From: JANXQE01 sp035651635
GTDB taxonomy: Bacteria > Verrucomicrobiota > Verrucomicrobiia > Limisphaerales > UBA8199
Assembly: GCA_035651635.1 (NCBI GenBank)
Contig: DASRFK010000082.1
Location: forward strand, 53,197 to 117,196
Reading direction: 5' to 3'
DNA length: 64,000 nt
How positions within the stretch are numbered: position 1 is the first letter of the stretch; every line of letters begins with the position of its first letter. Made by a program: the position numbers and the translations under genes. Of the stretch, positions 55,065 through 63,339 are shown piece by piece. The notes under the pieces were generated by a model that did no database searches, was not told the DNA's origin, and worked only from the letters and a program-made list of their open reading frames with translations.

Positions 55065-55804
55065 TTGGCTGCATTCAACAATTGCTCGACGCGCGCCGCG
55101 TCGGCGGGTACGTCCACCCCGATGCTGTCGTAGTCGACCTGAACGACCGCAATGGAGATCCCGTTCTCCAGCGCGCGCAGTTGTTCCAGTTTTTCCGCCT
55201 GCTCGAGCGCCGAAGCGGGAAACCGGACTAATCGCAATAACGTTTCCCGCCGGTAACCATAAATGCCCAGGTGTTTCAAAAAAGGAAACGCCGCCAACTG
55301 TTCGCTCACCGAACGACTGGCGGCCTCGCGCAGGTACGGAATCGTGCGCCGGGAAAAATATAAGGCGCCGCCGGCCCGGTTGACAACGACTTTCACGACG
55401 TTGGGGCTGTCGTACTCTTCGGGGGCTTTGATTGCCGTTGCCGCCGTTGACATTTCGGCCTCCCGCAGCGCGTCGGCTACCCGGTCGACCACCGCCGGAT
55501 CCATCAGCGGCTCATCGCCCTGAATGTTTACGACCGCCTCGCAGTCACAGCGGGCTGCGGCTTCGGCAATGCGGTCGGAGCCAGTCTGATGATGCGGGCT
55601 GGTCATCTCGACCCGGCAATGCGGCGCGACTACCCGCGCGATGCGCTCGTCATCCGTGGCGACAATTACCTGGGCCAGGGAACGCGCGCGTTGGCAACGT
55701 TCGACGACGTGCAGCACCAGCGGCTTGCCGGCGATCAGCGCCAGCGCTTTGGCTGGGAATCGGGTCGAGGCGTAGCGCGCGGGAATGATGCCAACGACAT
55801 TCAC
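55061..55804 (-). CDS. kdsB: 3-deoxy-manno-octulosonate cytidylyltransferase
   Basis: Activates Kdo to CMP-Kdo for lipopolysaccharide core. 247 residues from a GTG reading [19 protein letters not shown], the usual E. coli length; a TTG at 55840 would add twelve non-conserved residues. Motifs [27 protein letters not shown] and [12 protein letters not shown] are present in order. Its presence implies a Gram-negative outer membrane with LPS. Coupled to pyrG. Confidence 0.95.
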   Translation of the reverse strand: MNVVGIIPARYASTRFPAKALALIAGKPLVLHVVERCQRARSLAQVIVATDDERIARVVAPHCRVEMTSPHHQTGSDRIAEAAARCDCEAVVNIQGDEPLMDPAVVDRVADALREAEMSTAATAIKAPEEYDSPNVVKVVVNRAGGALYFSRRTIPYLREAASRSVSEQLAAFPFLKHLGIYGYRRETLLRLVRFPASALEQAEKLEQLRALENGISIAVVQVDYDSIGVDVPADAARVEQLLNAAK

Positions 55805-55888
55805 GGGCCTTCTTGTAGCCGGGCCAAGTCCGGATTGCACGACGGAAAAGCATCCTCAAACAACCGTCGGAGTCCGAGGCGTGGCTCG

Positions 55889-57976
55889 TTAAATCCCCTC
55901 CAAAACGAAGTCGGCCACGAAATCCCTCCACTCGACCGGGACCGGCTGAGTCAACTCGTAGCAACGGGTAAAATCTTGTTCGAACAAATCACGCTTGAGC
56001 TTTGCCGTAAAGACGGGGTCCGAGGTGGCCACGTTGCGCTCCTGGCAAATCCCGAAACTGAACTGGTTGAGATTGCCGGAACCGACACAGGCCCAGCCAT
56101 CCACCAACAGGGCCTTGAGATGACTCATGCCCGGATAGTAAAACACCCGCACGCCATTGCTCACCAGGTAGTTTGCCCCGACAAGCTCAGCTCGCGCTCC
56201 ATAGCGGGAGTCGTTGGCATGCGGCAGAATTACCCGCACATCGACTCCCCGCTCGCGCGCACGAACCAGGCCGGACATGACTCGTTTGTCGAACAGATAC
56301 GGATTCTCAACGTAGATATAGCTCCTGGCGTTTTGAAGCGAGTGCAGCACCGCTTTGGCGAAGGATTTTCGCAGGGTCGTGGTGGGCAGCAACCGCATTT
56401 GGATCCACGAACTGTTGGTCGAGTCCAGCGCCGGCGGTTTTGGCACACTCAGGAGTGTTTTGAGATAGGCCAGGTCACCGAGCCAACTGGCGTGAGCCCA
56501 ATCCAATTGGAACTCATATTCCAGGGTCCGCACGATGGGGCCCTGGAGTTCCACCATCATGTCATGCCATTCTGAACGATACTCCCGGCCAATGTTCATC
56601 CCTCCCATCCAGGCACTGGCCCCGTCAACGAGGTAAACTTTGGAATGATCGTAGGAACAAAATGCGTTTAAAAAGGGCCGGGCCTGGACCTGCGAGCCTT
56701 CTTTCAGGTAGCGGGTGATAGAGTGCGGCGGAGTGTACGGGCCGGCGGGTGGCGTGACCGGCGGGATGCGCCCCGCCGCCATAGTGGCCAGGCGATCGGT
56801 GATGACCTCCAAGTGCGCCTGACGGGAGCGCTGCTTGAGCTCATTGGCGATCTGAACAGCGAAATCGTCATTGTCAAAGATAAACACATGAACGCGCACG
56901 TGATCGGTGGCATTGGAGACCGCCTGTTGAAAGCGAGGAAAAAAACGCTCTCCGTCGATTAACGGCCGGATGGAACCATACTCACGTCGGCTGCTTGTAT
57001 GTTCGTCCAGCCAGTCTTCCCATTGATCGAGATTCATGCCTTCCCGAGGTACCAGGGGTGGCGCCGGCCCGGAAGGTTTAGAAAAGGGCAGGCGCACCAG
57101 GCCCGACAGGGCTTGCACGACCAAATTGCCAAGGCGGGCGATGCTGGAAACCGGGTTTTTAACTAAAGCCAATCCGGTGCCCTCGAGTGCCAGAGCGCTG
57201 AATCCTTCCAGCGTGGGCGCAAAGGGCAGTCCAGGCTCCATCGGTTCGTACAAGGCCGCTGAGGAAATCCAGACACACCGATGCCGTTTGGTGTCGATGA
57301 GCAGCGGCTGGGCCGAGTGCCCCGAGTGGATCATCAGGACAAAAAGCGAGTTTTGTGGGTGAGCCCGCTTAAGCAGCGGTTCGACCAGGGTCGCCATCGT
57401 TTGCAGGCTTTCCTCAATCGAGTAACGGTGATCGATGACAACTCGGGCCGGTGGCTGGCTTATCGGAGCCACAGCCGGGCGATCGAATTCGTTCCGGTAC
57501 AGAATCCGGTCGCCGAGCAAGCCCCGATAGTACTTGGCATGGCCTGGCGTAGCCGGAGTCAAGGCGGCCATCAAATTCGCCGAGAGCCGACGCCATTCCA
57601 CACCAGCGATCAGCACGGGCTGAACCCAGTCCTCTTTTCCCGAAGTCACGGGAGGCAGCTTCTTCTTGAGTCGCAGCAACGCTGAACTCACCTGGTACCC
57701 GGCGGTGGGCAGACGTGCACTGCCCACTTTCGCAACAAAGCCGATGTCATGCGCTTTTGCCGGGAAATAAAAGCGCACCTCGTTGCCGCGAACAAAGACC
57801 TCGGGCGGAGGCGTGTTGGTTTCCGTGAGCCGGCGCCACACGTCGGCGGAGCGCTGGCGTGAAGACGCCCAGGCTTCCGCTGGCGGCCCCAGTACCCAGC
57901 ACAGCAGAATCAGGGCGAAGCCCAGCCGGCCAGCGGGTTTTCTCCAGTGGCGTGTACCTGCTCTGGTCAAGCACAT
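55889..57976 (-). CDS. Phospholipase D/cardiolipin synthase-like secreted protein
   Basis: 695 residues. Signal peptide (~16-38, hydrophobic GFALILLCWVLG). Residues ~40-330 are a domain I do not recognise. Two HKD motifs follow: H444-K446-D451 (HSKVYLVDGASAWMGG) and H619-K621-D626 (HLKALLVDGWACVGSGNLN), so transphosphatidylation or hydrolysis of a phosphodiester is expected. The ATG at 57976 overlaps the upstream stop by one base (TGATG). The unusually long N-terminal half may provide a substrate-recruiting function. Confidence 0.87.
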   Translation of the reverse strand: MCLTRAGTRHWRKPAGRLGFALILLCWVLGPPAEAWASSRQRSADVWRRLTETNTPPPEVFVRGNEVRFYFPAKAHDIGFVAKVGSARLPTAGYQVSSALLRLKKKLPPVTSGKEDWVQPVLIAGVEWRRLSANLMAALTPATPGHAKYYRGLLGDRILYRNEFDRPAVAPISQPPARVVIDHRYSIEESLQTMATLVEPLLKRAHPQNSLFVLMIHSGHSAQPLLIDTKRHRCVWISSAALYEPMEPGLPFAPTLEGFSALALEGTGLALVKNPVSSIARLGNLVVQALSGLVRLPFSKPSGPAPPLVPREGMNLDQWEDWLDEHTSSRREYGSIRPLIDGERFFPRFQQAVSNATDHVRVHVFIFDNDDFAVQIANELKQRSRQAHLEVITDRLATMAAGRIPPVTPPAGPYTPPHSITRYLKEGSQVQARPFLNAFCSYDHSKVYLVDGASAWMGGMNIGREYRSEWHDMMVELQGPIVRTLEYEFQLDWAHASWLGDLAYLKTLLSVPKPPALDSTNSSWIQMRLLPTTTLRKSFAKAVLHSLQNARSYIYVENPYLFDKRVMSGLVRARERGVDVRVILPHANDSRYGARAELVGANYLVSNGVRVFYYPGMSHLKALLVDGWACVGSGNLNQFSFGICQERNVATSDPVFTAKLKRDLFEQDFTRCYELTQPVPVEWRDFVADFVLEGI

Positions 57977-58410
57977 CACTCGTGCGCCAGTTTGGATTTG
58001 TCTTTGGGAGTCTGGGTCCGCAACTGCCCAAACTCGCGCTGAAGCTGGTCCAACTCTCCATCGCTGGGTCGCTCGAGGCTGACCAGGCTGTTGCGGGCGC
58101 CCCCCACACCGCGCAGCAACTCATCGAACTTCAGGTGGATGGCTTTCGTATGCGTGTTCTGAATGAGGAACACCATCAGAAAGGTAATGATCGTGGTAGC
58201 CGTGTTGATGACCAACTGCCACGTATCCGAATAATGACAAAGCGGTCCGGTCAGCAGCCAGATAAGGATCACCAGCATCGCCAAAGCAAAGGCCCAAGGC
58301 GATCCGACGGCTAGCGAAATCCATTCCGCACAGAACCGGAACATGCCCCGACGCGTCCAGCAGCTGGGATCCTCGCCTTTGGTGTAGACCGCGGAACGTT
58401 TCTTGTTCAT
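57976..58410 (-). CDS. Low-affinity iron permease family protein (small)
   Basis: 144 residues. Two transmembrane helices (~32-54 and ~65-85), with the pattern SLAVGSPWAFALAMLVILIWL and WQLVINTATTIITFLMVFLI and the conserved QNTHTKAIHLKFDELL after them. This is the low-affinity iron permease-type family named for yeast Fet4 similarity; iron transport by the bacterial members is unproven. Its stop overlaps the start of the PLD-like gene. Confidence 0.85.
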   Translation of the reverse strand: MNKKRSAVYTKGEDPSCWTRRGMFRFCAEWISLAVGSPWAFALAMLVILIWLLTGPLCHYSDTWQLVINTATTIITFLMVFLIQNTHTKAIHLKFDELLRGVGGARNSLVSLERPSDGELDQLQREFGQLRTQTPKDKSKLAHE

Positions 58411-58731
58411 GAGGTGCTATCGCCCTCGGTTCCTCAAAAGAAAACGGGGTAAACGCCTTAGAGCCTGTTTTAGAAATCTGTTAGGAGTCCCGCCTTTAGG
58501 CGGCCCGGCGCCGAAACCGCCTGAAGGCGGGACTCCAAACCCAGGCGCCCACGCCCGAACACGGTATTTTAAAACAGGTTCTTAGTGCGTGTTTGGTCGC
58601 TTCTTTGTTGTGTGCTTGTGTCCTCGGCATGCCTATGCTTGCGCCATTCCGAATGTGAACACAACAATGCGAATTCCATTCTGGCGTGATCGCTGGCTGC
58701 TGCGCGCTTCGAAGGATCGCTGGCGCCAGGA
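58411..58731. other. Intergenic region upstream of the NCS2 permease
   Basis: 320 bp. It holds repeat copy C (58457-58585) and a short open frame (58667-58735) overlapping the permease start; both are listed separately. No other gene seen. Confidence 0.6.
58457..58585 (+). repeat. Dispersed ~130-bp palindromic element, copy C
   Basis: CTTAGAGCCTGTTTTAGAAA at the left, TTTTAAAACAGGTTCTTAG at the right, imperfect inverted ends. Core hairpins CCGCC-TTTA-GGCGG (58490-58503) and CCGCC-TGAA-GGCGG (58517-58530) around GGCGCC. Near end-to-end match to the inverse of copy A, so the two are probably mobile copies of one element. Confidence 0.82.
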
Positions 58732-58735
58732 ATGA
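58667..58735 (+). CDS. Possible 22-residue leader peptide before the permease
   Basis: ATG at 58667 reads MRIPFWRDRWLLRASKDRWR then Gln-Glu and a TGA that overlaps the permease ATG (ATGA). A basic, aromatic-rich short peptide with a coupled start could be a leader or a chance frame. No homologue is known to me, and no attenuation structure is obvious. Confidence 0.2.
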   Translation: MRIPFWRDRWLLRASKDRWRQE

Positions 58736-60324
58736 CCACCAAAGCGGGTTGGTTTGTGCGCGGTGATGTGGACGGCTTCTTTGGCCTGTTCCTCGATAAT
58801 CTGCTTCAGTTGATGGTCATCTCAGTTCTCGGCAGGACTGTGTGCGGTTTCCCTCCTGAGCTGATCGAGCAGCGGATCCTCCCCGGGGCCGCGTTGTCGA
58901 TCCTGGTCGGGAACTTGTTCTATGCCTGGCAAGCGCGCCGGTTAGCTTCCAAAAGCGGGCGTACGGATGTCACCGCGCTTCCTTACGGCATCAACACGCC
59001 GAGCGTCATGGCCTTCATTTTCTTAATCATGGGGCCTATTTATCAGGCAACTCACAATCCTACCCTCGCCTGGCAAGCGGGCTTGCTCGCCTGCTTCCTC
59101 AATGGGGTGATGGAAATGATCGGGGCGCTTTGCGGCGACTGGCTGCGGCGGCATACGCCGCGGGCGGCTTTGCTCTCGGCTTTGGCCGGTGTGGCGGTGA
59201 CGCTTATTGCGATGGGCTTTGTCTTCCAGTTATTCGCCAACCCGGTGATTGGCTTTTTGCCGATGATGCTGATCCTGGTCGGTTATGCCGGTCGGCTTAA
59301 GCTCCCGCTGAACCTCCCCATCGGATTCGCCGCAGTATTCCTGGGCACGGCCATGGCCTGGGGATTACGACTGGCTGGATACCACGTGTTTGAGCCGCCG
59401 AGCGAGCCGGTGTCGCTGCATTTCAATCCCGCCATCCCTGCTTTCAAAGCCTTGATCTCAGGATTGAGTTCAACTGAAGGTTGGAAATTCCTGGCGGTGA
59501 TCTTTCCCATGGGTTTGTTTACCGTTATTGGCTCGCTGCAGAACCTGGAGAGCGCCGAGGCGGCCGGAGACTCCTACCCGACACGTTCTTCTTTGTTGGC
59601 CAATGGCGTGGGCACCTTGTGCGCTGCCTGTTTCGGCAGTGCTTTTCCCACCACTATTTATATCGGCCATCCGGGCTGGAAGGCGATGGGCGCGCGGTCC
59701 GGCTATTCGGCCGTGAACGGCCTGGTGATCAGCGCGCTTTGCCTGTTTGGCGGCGTCGGCCTCGTGCTGAAGTTTGTGCCCATCGAGGCCTTCCTGGGGA
59801 TCCTTGTGTGGATCAGCATTATTATCACCGCGCAGGCCTTCCAGGAGACCCCCAAGGCTCACGCCTTGGCCGTGGCGGTGGGATTGATGCCCGCACTGGC
59901 GACTTGGGCGCTCCTGCTCATCGAGGCATCCGTTCGGGCGGCGGGCTCTACTTTGTTTGCCGCGATGCCGAATTTTGGAGCGGATCTGTTTGTGCGCGGT
60001 GTCATTGCACTCTCGCAAGGCTTCATTATCACGTCCATGATCTTATCAGCGATCCTGGCTTTAACCATCGATCGCGCTCTGCTCAAAGCGGCTCTGTGGG
60101 CCTTTGCCGGGGCAGTGCTCTCGGCGGCCGGAATCATTCACGCCTATTCGCTCACGCCGCAGGGTGTCGAAAACCAATTTGGCTGGTGCGCCGCGCCCGG
60201 CTTCGTGGTCGGCTACGTCTTAACCGGCGGCCTCTTGCTGGCCTTGCATTTCGGACGGCGCGACGCGGTAAAGCAAACCCAGCCCCGGACCGATCCCGCA
60301 CCCGTCAGCCCGGCAAACCAATGA
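58732..60324 (+). CDS. NCS2-family (xanthine/uracil-type) permease
   Basis: 530 residues with about 12-14 transmembrane segments. The fold of the family is visible: a paired-strand region TALPYGINTPSVMAF near residues 80-95, GVAVTLIAMGFVFQL, and the second symmetrical half FGSAFPTTIYIGHPGWKAMG near 302-321 (the nucleobase-site half with an NTS/TTI motif). A long run KALISGLSSTEGWKFLAVIF separates them. Nucleobase uptake is likely; the substrate is not determined. The ATG at 58732 overlaps a short upstream frame. Confidence 0.82.
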   Translation: MTTKAGWFVRGDVDGFFGLFLDNLLQLMVISVLGRTVCGFPPELIEQRILPGAALSILVGNLFYAWQARRLASKSGRTDVTALPYGINTPSVMAFIFLIMGPIYQATHNPTLAWQAGLLACFLNGVMEMIGALCGDWLRRHTPRAALLSALAGVAVTLIAMGFVFQLFANPVIGFLPMMLILVGYAGRLKLPLNLPIGFAAVFLGTAMAWGLRLAGYHVFEPPSEPVSLHFNPAIPAFKALISGLSSTEGWKFLAVIFPMGLFTVIGSLQNLESAEAAGDSYPTRSSLLANGVGTLCAACFGSAFPTTIYIGHPGWKAMGARSGYSAVNGLVISALCLFGGVGLVLKFVPIEAFLGILVWISIIITAQAFQETPKAHALAVAVGLMPALATWALLLIEASVRAAGSTLFAAMPNFGADLFVRGVIALSQGFIITSMILSAILALTIDRALLKAALWAFAGAVLSAAGIIHAYSLTPQGVENQFGWCAAPGFVVGYVLTGGLLLALHFGRRDAVKQTQPRTDPAPVSPANQ

Positions 60325-60333
60325 ACCGAGCCA

Positions 60334-61275
60334 TTATTGCTCTGGTTCAATCATCGCGGAGATCGTCGTCAACGCATGCCCTTCAAGCCGATTGTTCACG
60401 TAAAGGAACGTTCGCCGCTTCGGACCGGCGGCTCTGCCCTCGGCGATGAGCTGCCGGCCGGCCGCGCGCGCCTCGGCATTGATTTCTTTTACCCGGTCGT
60501 AGGGCTCAAACGTCTTCACCGCTTCCTCGTAACTGCGGCCCGGCCTTAAAAGGAACCGGGCGGCAACTAATTCCGGGTGAGTGCGACTTTCTGGCAATGC
60601 CATTTGTTCGTTTATTGAAGGCATGGCTTCCCACGAATTGAATACATGAGTCACCCCGTGCCGTTTGAGGCACTCAAAGTATTCCGGCCTGAGCCAGGGC
60701 CGGTTTCTCAGTTCCACACCGTAAGGCCAGCCGGTGGGCAGCTTTCCCAAAAAATTATCCAGGTCCGCGATGAAATCGCGGCCATGCTCATAATCGTCGG
60801 GCCAGAAACGCGAGAACTCAAAGATCAGCAAGCCAACCTTCGCCTGAATGGTCGCACAAGGTCCCAGGAAGCTGGCGGCAAACAGATCTGCGTTCAGAAA
60901 ATTTTCGTTCGATTTGCCGGCCAAATCCCCGAAGCGATCCAACTTGGGAAATTTTTTCAGCGTCACGGCGTCAGTCACTTTGAAGGCAAACCTGAAGTCG
61001 TGCGGAACTTGCTCCGCCATTCCTTGGAGGTACTTCTCGGTCGGGAAGGTATAATAGGCGGCGTCCACACACACGGTTTTGAAGATAGCGGCATACTCTT
61101 CAAGGCAACCGCGATTGAAGCGCGTTTGGGCGAAGCGCCCCCGGTACTCGTACCGCCCGCGGTCGTACAACGCGCCAAACCAGCCGGGATATTTCCACGA
61201 AGAGGTGCCAATAAATACGCCCTGGCCGGCGAGCTCACTGACTTGCCTCTTTACCAATTCAAGGTCGAACTGCAC
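60334..61275 (-). CDS. DUF72 domain-containing protein
   Basis: 313 residues from a GTG start. DUF72 TIM-barrel landmarks: FIGTSSWKYPGWFGALY (~22-38), FAQTRFNRGCLEEYAAIFKTV, DFRFAFKVTDAVTLKKF, WPYGVELRNRPWL and an Asn/Trp block HVFNSWEAMP. DUF72 proteins are widespread and of unknown function. Convergent with the NCS2 gene, nine bp apart. Confidence 0.93.
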   Translation of the reverse strand: MQFDLELVKRQVSELAGQGVFIGTSSWKYPGWFGALYDRGRYEYRGRFAQTRFNRGCLEEYAAIFKTVCVDAAYYTFPTEKYLQGMAEQVPHDFRFAFKVTDAVTLKKFPKLDRFGDLAGKSNENFLNADLFAASFLGPCATIQAKVGLLIFEFSRFWPDDYEHGRDFIADLDNFLGKLPTGWPYGVELRNRPWLRPEYFECLKRHGVTHVFNSWEAMPSINEQMALPESRTHPELVAARFLLRPGRSYEEAVKTFEPYDRVKEINAEARAAGRQLIAEGRAAGPKRRTFLYVNNRLEGHALTTISAMIEPEQ

Positions 61276-61395
61276 CGGCGAATTATTACCTCACACCCGC
61301 CGAGGAGCAAACTACTGAAACCGCAAATGGACGCAAATGAACGCGAATTAATCCAAACCTGCAACCTGCAACTACATAACCTGAAAACCTATTAG

Positions 61396-61947
61396 TTAGC
61401 GTATCGGCGCCACATGCCCGTCTCCATGCAGCACATTCTTGGTGCCGTTGGTGCTACCGGGATGGAAGTTTTCATAGTCATACATCAGCCGCGCCTTTTC
61501 GGCCGTTCTTGGAATCCCGGAAATGACCCCCGGCTGTACAATAGGCTGGCCGTTGGCCTGATAATTCCATTCGTAACTCGACCCCTCTTTCTCGTAATAG
61601 TGGTCCTTGTCGCGGGGACACTTAAACACTGTCACCGCCCCGCCGACATGATTGGAGAGCACATTCACGATGCGCGGCAGGACGTGGGCCGGATCGACCG
61701 GGTCCGTTGGTCTCCGCTCGGCATAGGGCAGACGGCCATTGTTTTCATCGGCATAGATCGAGAGCGCAATGCCGATTTGCCGCAGATTACTGATGCATTT
61801 CGTGTCGAGGGCTTTGCCCTTGGCCCGGCTAAAGGCGGGCATCAGCAGTGACGCCAAGATCCCGATAATGCCGATCACAACCAGGAGTTCGATGAGGGTG
61901 AAGGCGCGTTTGCGGCGAAGACGACGTAAGGGAGGCAGCCGAATCAT
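61396..61947 (-). CDS. Type IV pilin-like prepilin with H..DG C-terminal motif
   Basis: 183 residues. After a basic leader the prepilin signal ends at A15 and the helix starts FTLIELLVVIGIIGILASLL (F16; E20 at +5). The body has a Cys-containing head (CISNLRQIGIALSIYADENNGRL), and the end is LHGDGHVAPIR, the H..DG motif that distinguishes verrucomicrobial/planctomycete pilin-like proteins. Start overlaps the upstream stop by one base (TAATG). Probably pseudopilin-like or a surface protein processed by a prepilin peptidase encoded elsewhere. Confidence 0.93.
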   Translation of the reverse strand: MIRLPPLRRLRRKRAFTLIELLVVIGIIGILASLLMPAFSRAKGKALDTKCISNLRQIGIALSIYADENNGRLPYAERRPTDPVDPAHVLPRIVNVLSNHVGGAVTVFKCPRDKDHYYEKEGSSYEWNYQANGQPIVQPGVISGIPRTAEKARLMYDYENFHPGSTNGTKNVLHGDGHVAPIR

Positions 61948-62987
61948 TATTTTCCTCCACCCTGTTTGCTGCTGAGCACCCGCCGATCGTGGGCCAGTCG
62001 CTGGTCTATCGTGCCATTCTTCAAACGGTTTTCGATCCGGCTTTCTATGTCTTCTTGCGCGGCGGCTTGGGCGGCCTGGGCCGCGGGTGAGGCGCCGCCT
62101 TGCATTTGTTGCTGGCCGCCGCCGCCCATGGACGAACCGCCGCCCTGGGTGGCATTCGCTACTTGCTCGATCGTTTGTTGCCGTTCCTCGGGTGTCATGG
62201 TGGAAACCAGCGCCTCGAGCGCGCGCTCCGGCGGCAGGGGTTGCCGGCCGGGGGCAGCCAGAGGTTGGTTAGTGTCGGCCTCCGCGCTGGGGTCGATTGC
62301 TGGCACATCGGGGACAGCCTGGCGAACCAGGTTCGCGGCATTGAGAGGTTGCAGCGTATAAACCCGAGTCCATTTGCGGTGCACCTGCCGGGCAACCTTG
62401 GCAACGGCTTTGTCGAACGGGACCTGATCTAGTTTTAAATTAACGGACCCTTTGGTGTCGTCTTCGGGCACAATCTGAGCCTTCGAGAATCGAGACAGGG
62501 CCAGCGCGGCGAAAGGCACGTCTTTATCGACCAGTTGAGCGGAAACCAGTTTGTTTTCGGCGCGCAAGGTATTGGCAAAGCCACCGAGGCCGGCCTGCTG
62601 CCAGGCCGCCAACTGCTGCAGTGCCACCCAACCGTTGCCCGCCGGGGGCAGCTTACCGAGCAGCACCTGGTTGAAGGCGGTCAACGATTTGCCCGTCGAG
62701 TAGATCGGGTATAGTCGAGTCCAACGTGAATCGGTCTGGAGGCCGACGATGTTCAGCACTTCGTCCAAGGGCACGCTGTGCACGTTCAGTGTCACCCTGC
62801 CGCCGACGTTTTTGCTGACGACAATGTGCTCCCACGTTTGCCACTCGAGTTTGGAGACCACTCGACGGACGTCCATGTTGCGGACATTGAGGGTAACGAG
62901 GTTCAGGTGCGCGCGGTAGGCTCGATAAGCTCCCCAAAACAAAACCGCGGTGAGAGACGCCACCAGAAAAATCCGGGAAGGCTTCAT
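61947..62987 (-). CDS. STN/secretin-short-domain-like protein with one N-terminal membrane helix
   Basis: 346 residues. N-terminal anchor or signal (MKPSRIFLVASLTAVLFWGA). Two stretches look like STN-type (secretin/TonB N-terminal) modules: LNVRNMDVRRVVSKLEWQ to VPLDEVLNIVGLQ (~32-88), and VNLKLDQVPFDKAVAKVARQ (~182-201). The end is Gln/Gly-rich (GGGSSMGGGGQQQMQGG). Coupled to the prepilin gene, so it may belong to the same surface machine. No secretin channel domain is present. Confidence 0.6.
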   Translation of the reverse strand: MKPSRIFLVASLTAVLFWGAYRAYRAHLNLVTLNVRNMDVRRVVSKLEWQTWEHIVVSKNVGGRVTLNVHSVPLDEVLNIVGLQTDSRWTRLYPIYSTGKSLTAFNQVLLGKLPPAGNGWVALQQLAAWQQAGLGGFANTLRAENKLVSAQLVDKDVPFAALALSRFSKAQIVPEDDTKGSVNLKLDQVPFDKAVAKVARQVHRKWTRVYTLQPLNAANLVRQAVPDVPAIDPSAEADTNQPLAAPGRQPLPPERALEALVSTMTPEERQQTIEQVANATQGGGSSMGGGGQQQMQGGASPAAQAAQAAAQEDIESRIENRLKNGTIDQRLAHDRRVLSSKQGGGK

Positions 62988-63339
62988 AAGCGAAGTTTAG
63001 TCCAGTCTAGTTGAGACGCAACTCAAAGCGGTCCCCCACCACCGAAGAGCATATGAGCCGCGAAAGCCGCGACCAGCGGATCGGAGGGTTCTGCATTTGC
63101 AGGAAAGCCGTTGCACGGTTCATCTGTTCATTAAGTATAACGTTACTAAGGACCCCGATCACCTGCTTGGGTACTCAACTTTCTTTAACAAATAATTCGG
63201 CCAAGGCAGGCACTTAGGCATCGAACTAGCTTACGCCGATGAAGTTTCGGAATTCGCCGCTGTACGTTCGCCAAAAAGCGGCGTTAAGCCCCGCAGCCCA
63301 GGAGCTTCGCCAGGATTCCACGTTCTTGGTTGGTCGGCC
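62988..63339. other. Intergenic region between STN-like and sialidase-like genes
   Basis: About 350 bp, no convincing gene, repeat or terminator. It should hold the promoter of the STN-prepilin pair and the 3' end of the sialidase-like transcript. Confidence 0.5.

Noticed and set aside
55589..56575. 328-codon plus-strand frame opposite kdsB and the PLD-like gene
   Set aside because: Spans two real genes antisense; no family features.
59481..60449. 322-codon plus-strand frame overlapping the permease in another frame
   Set aside because: Shadow frame, Arg-rich and without hydrophobic segments or domains.
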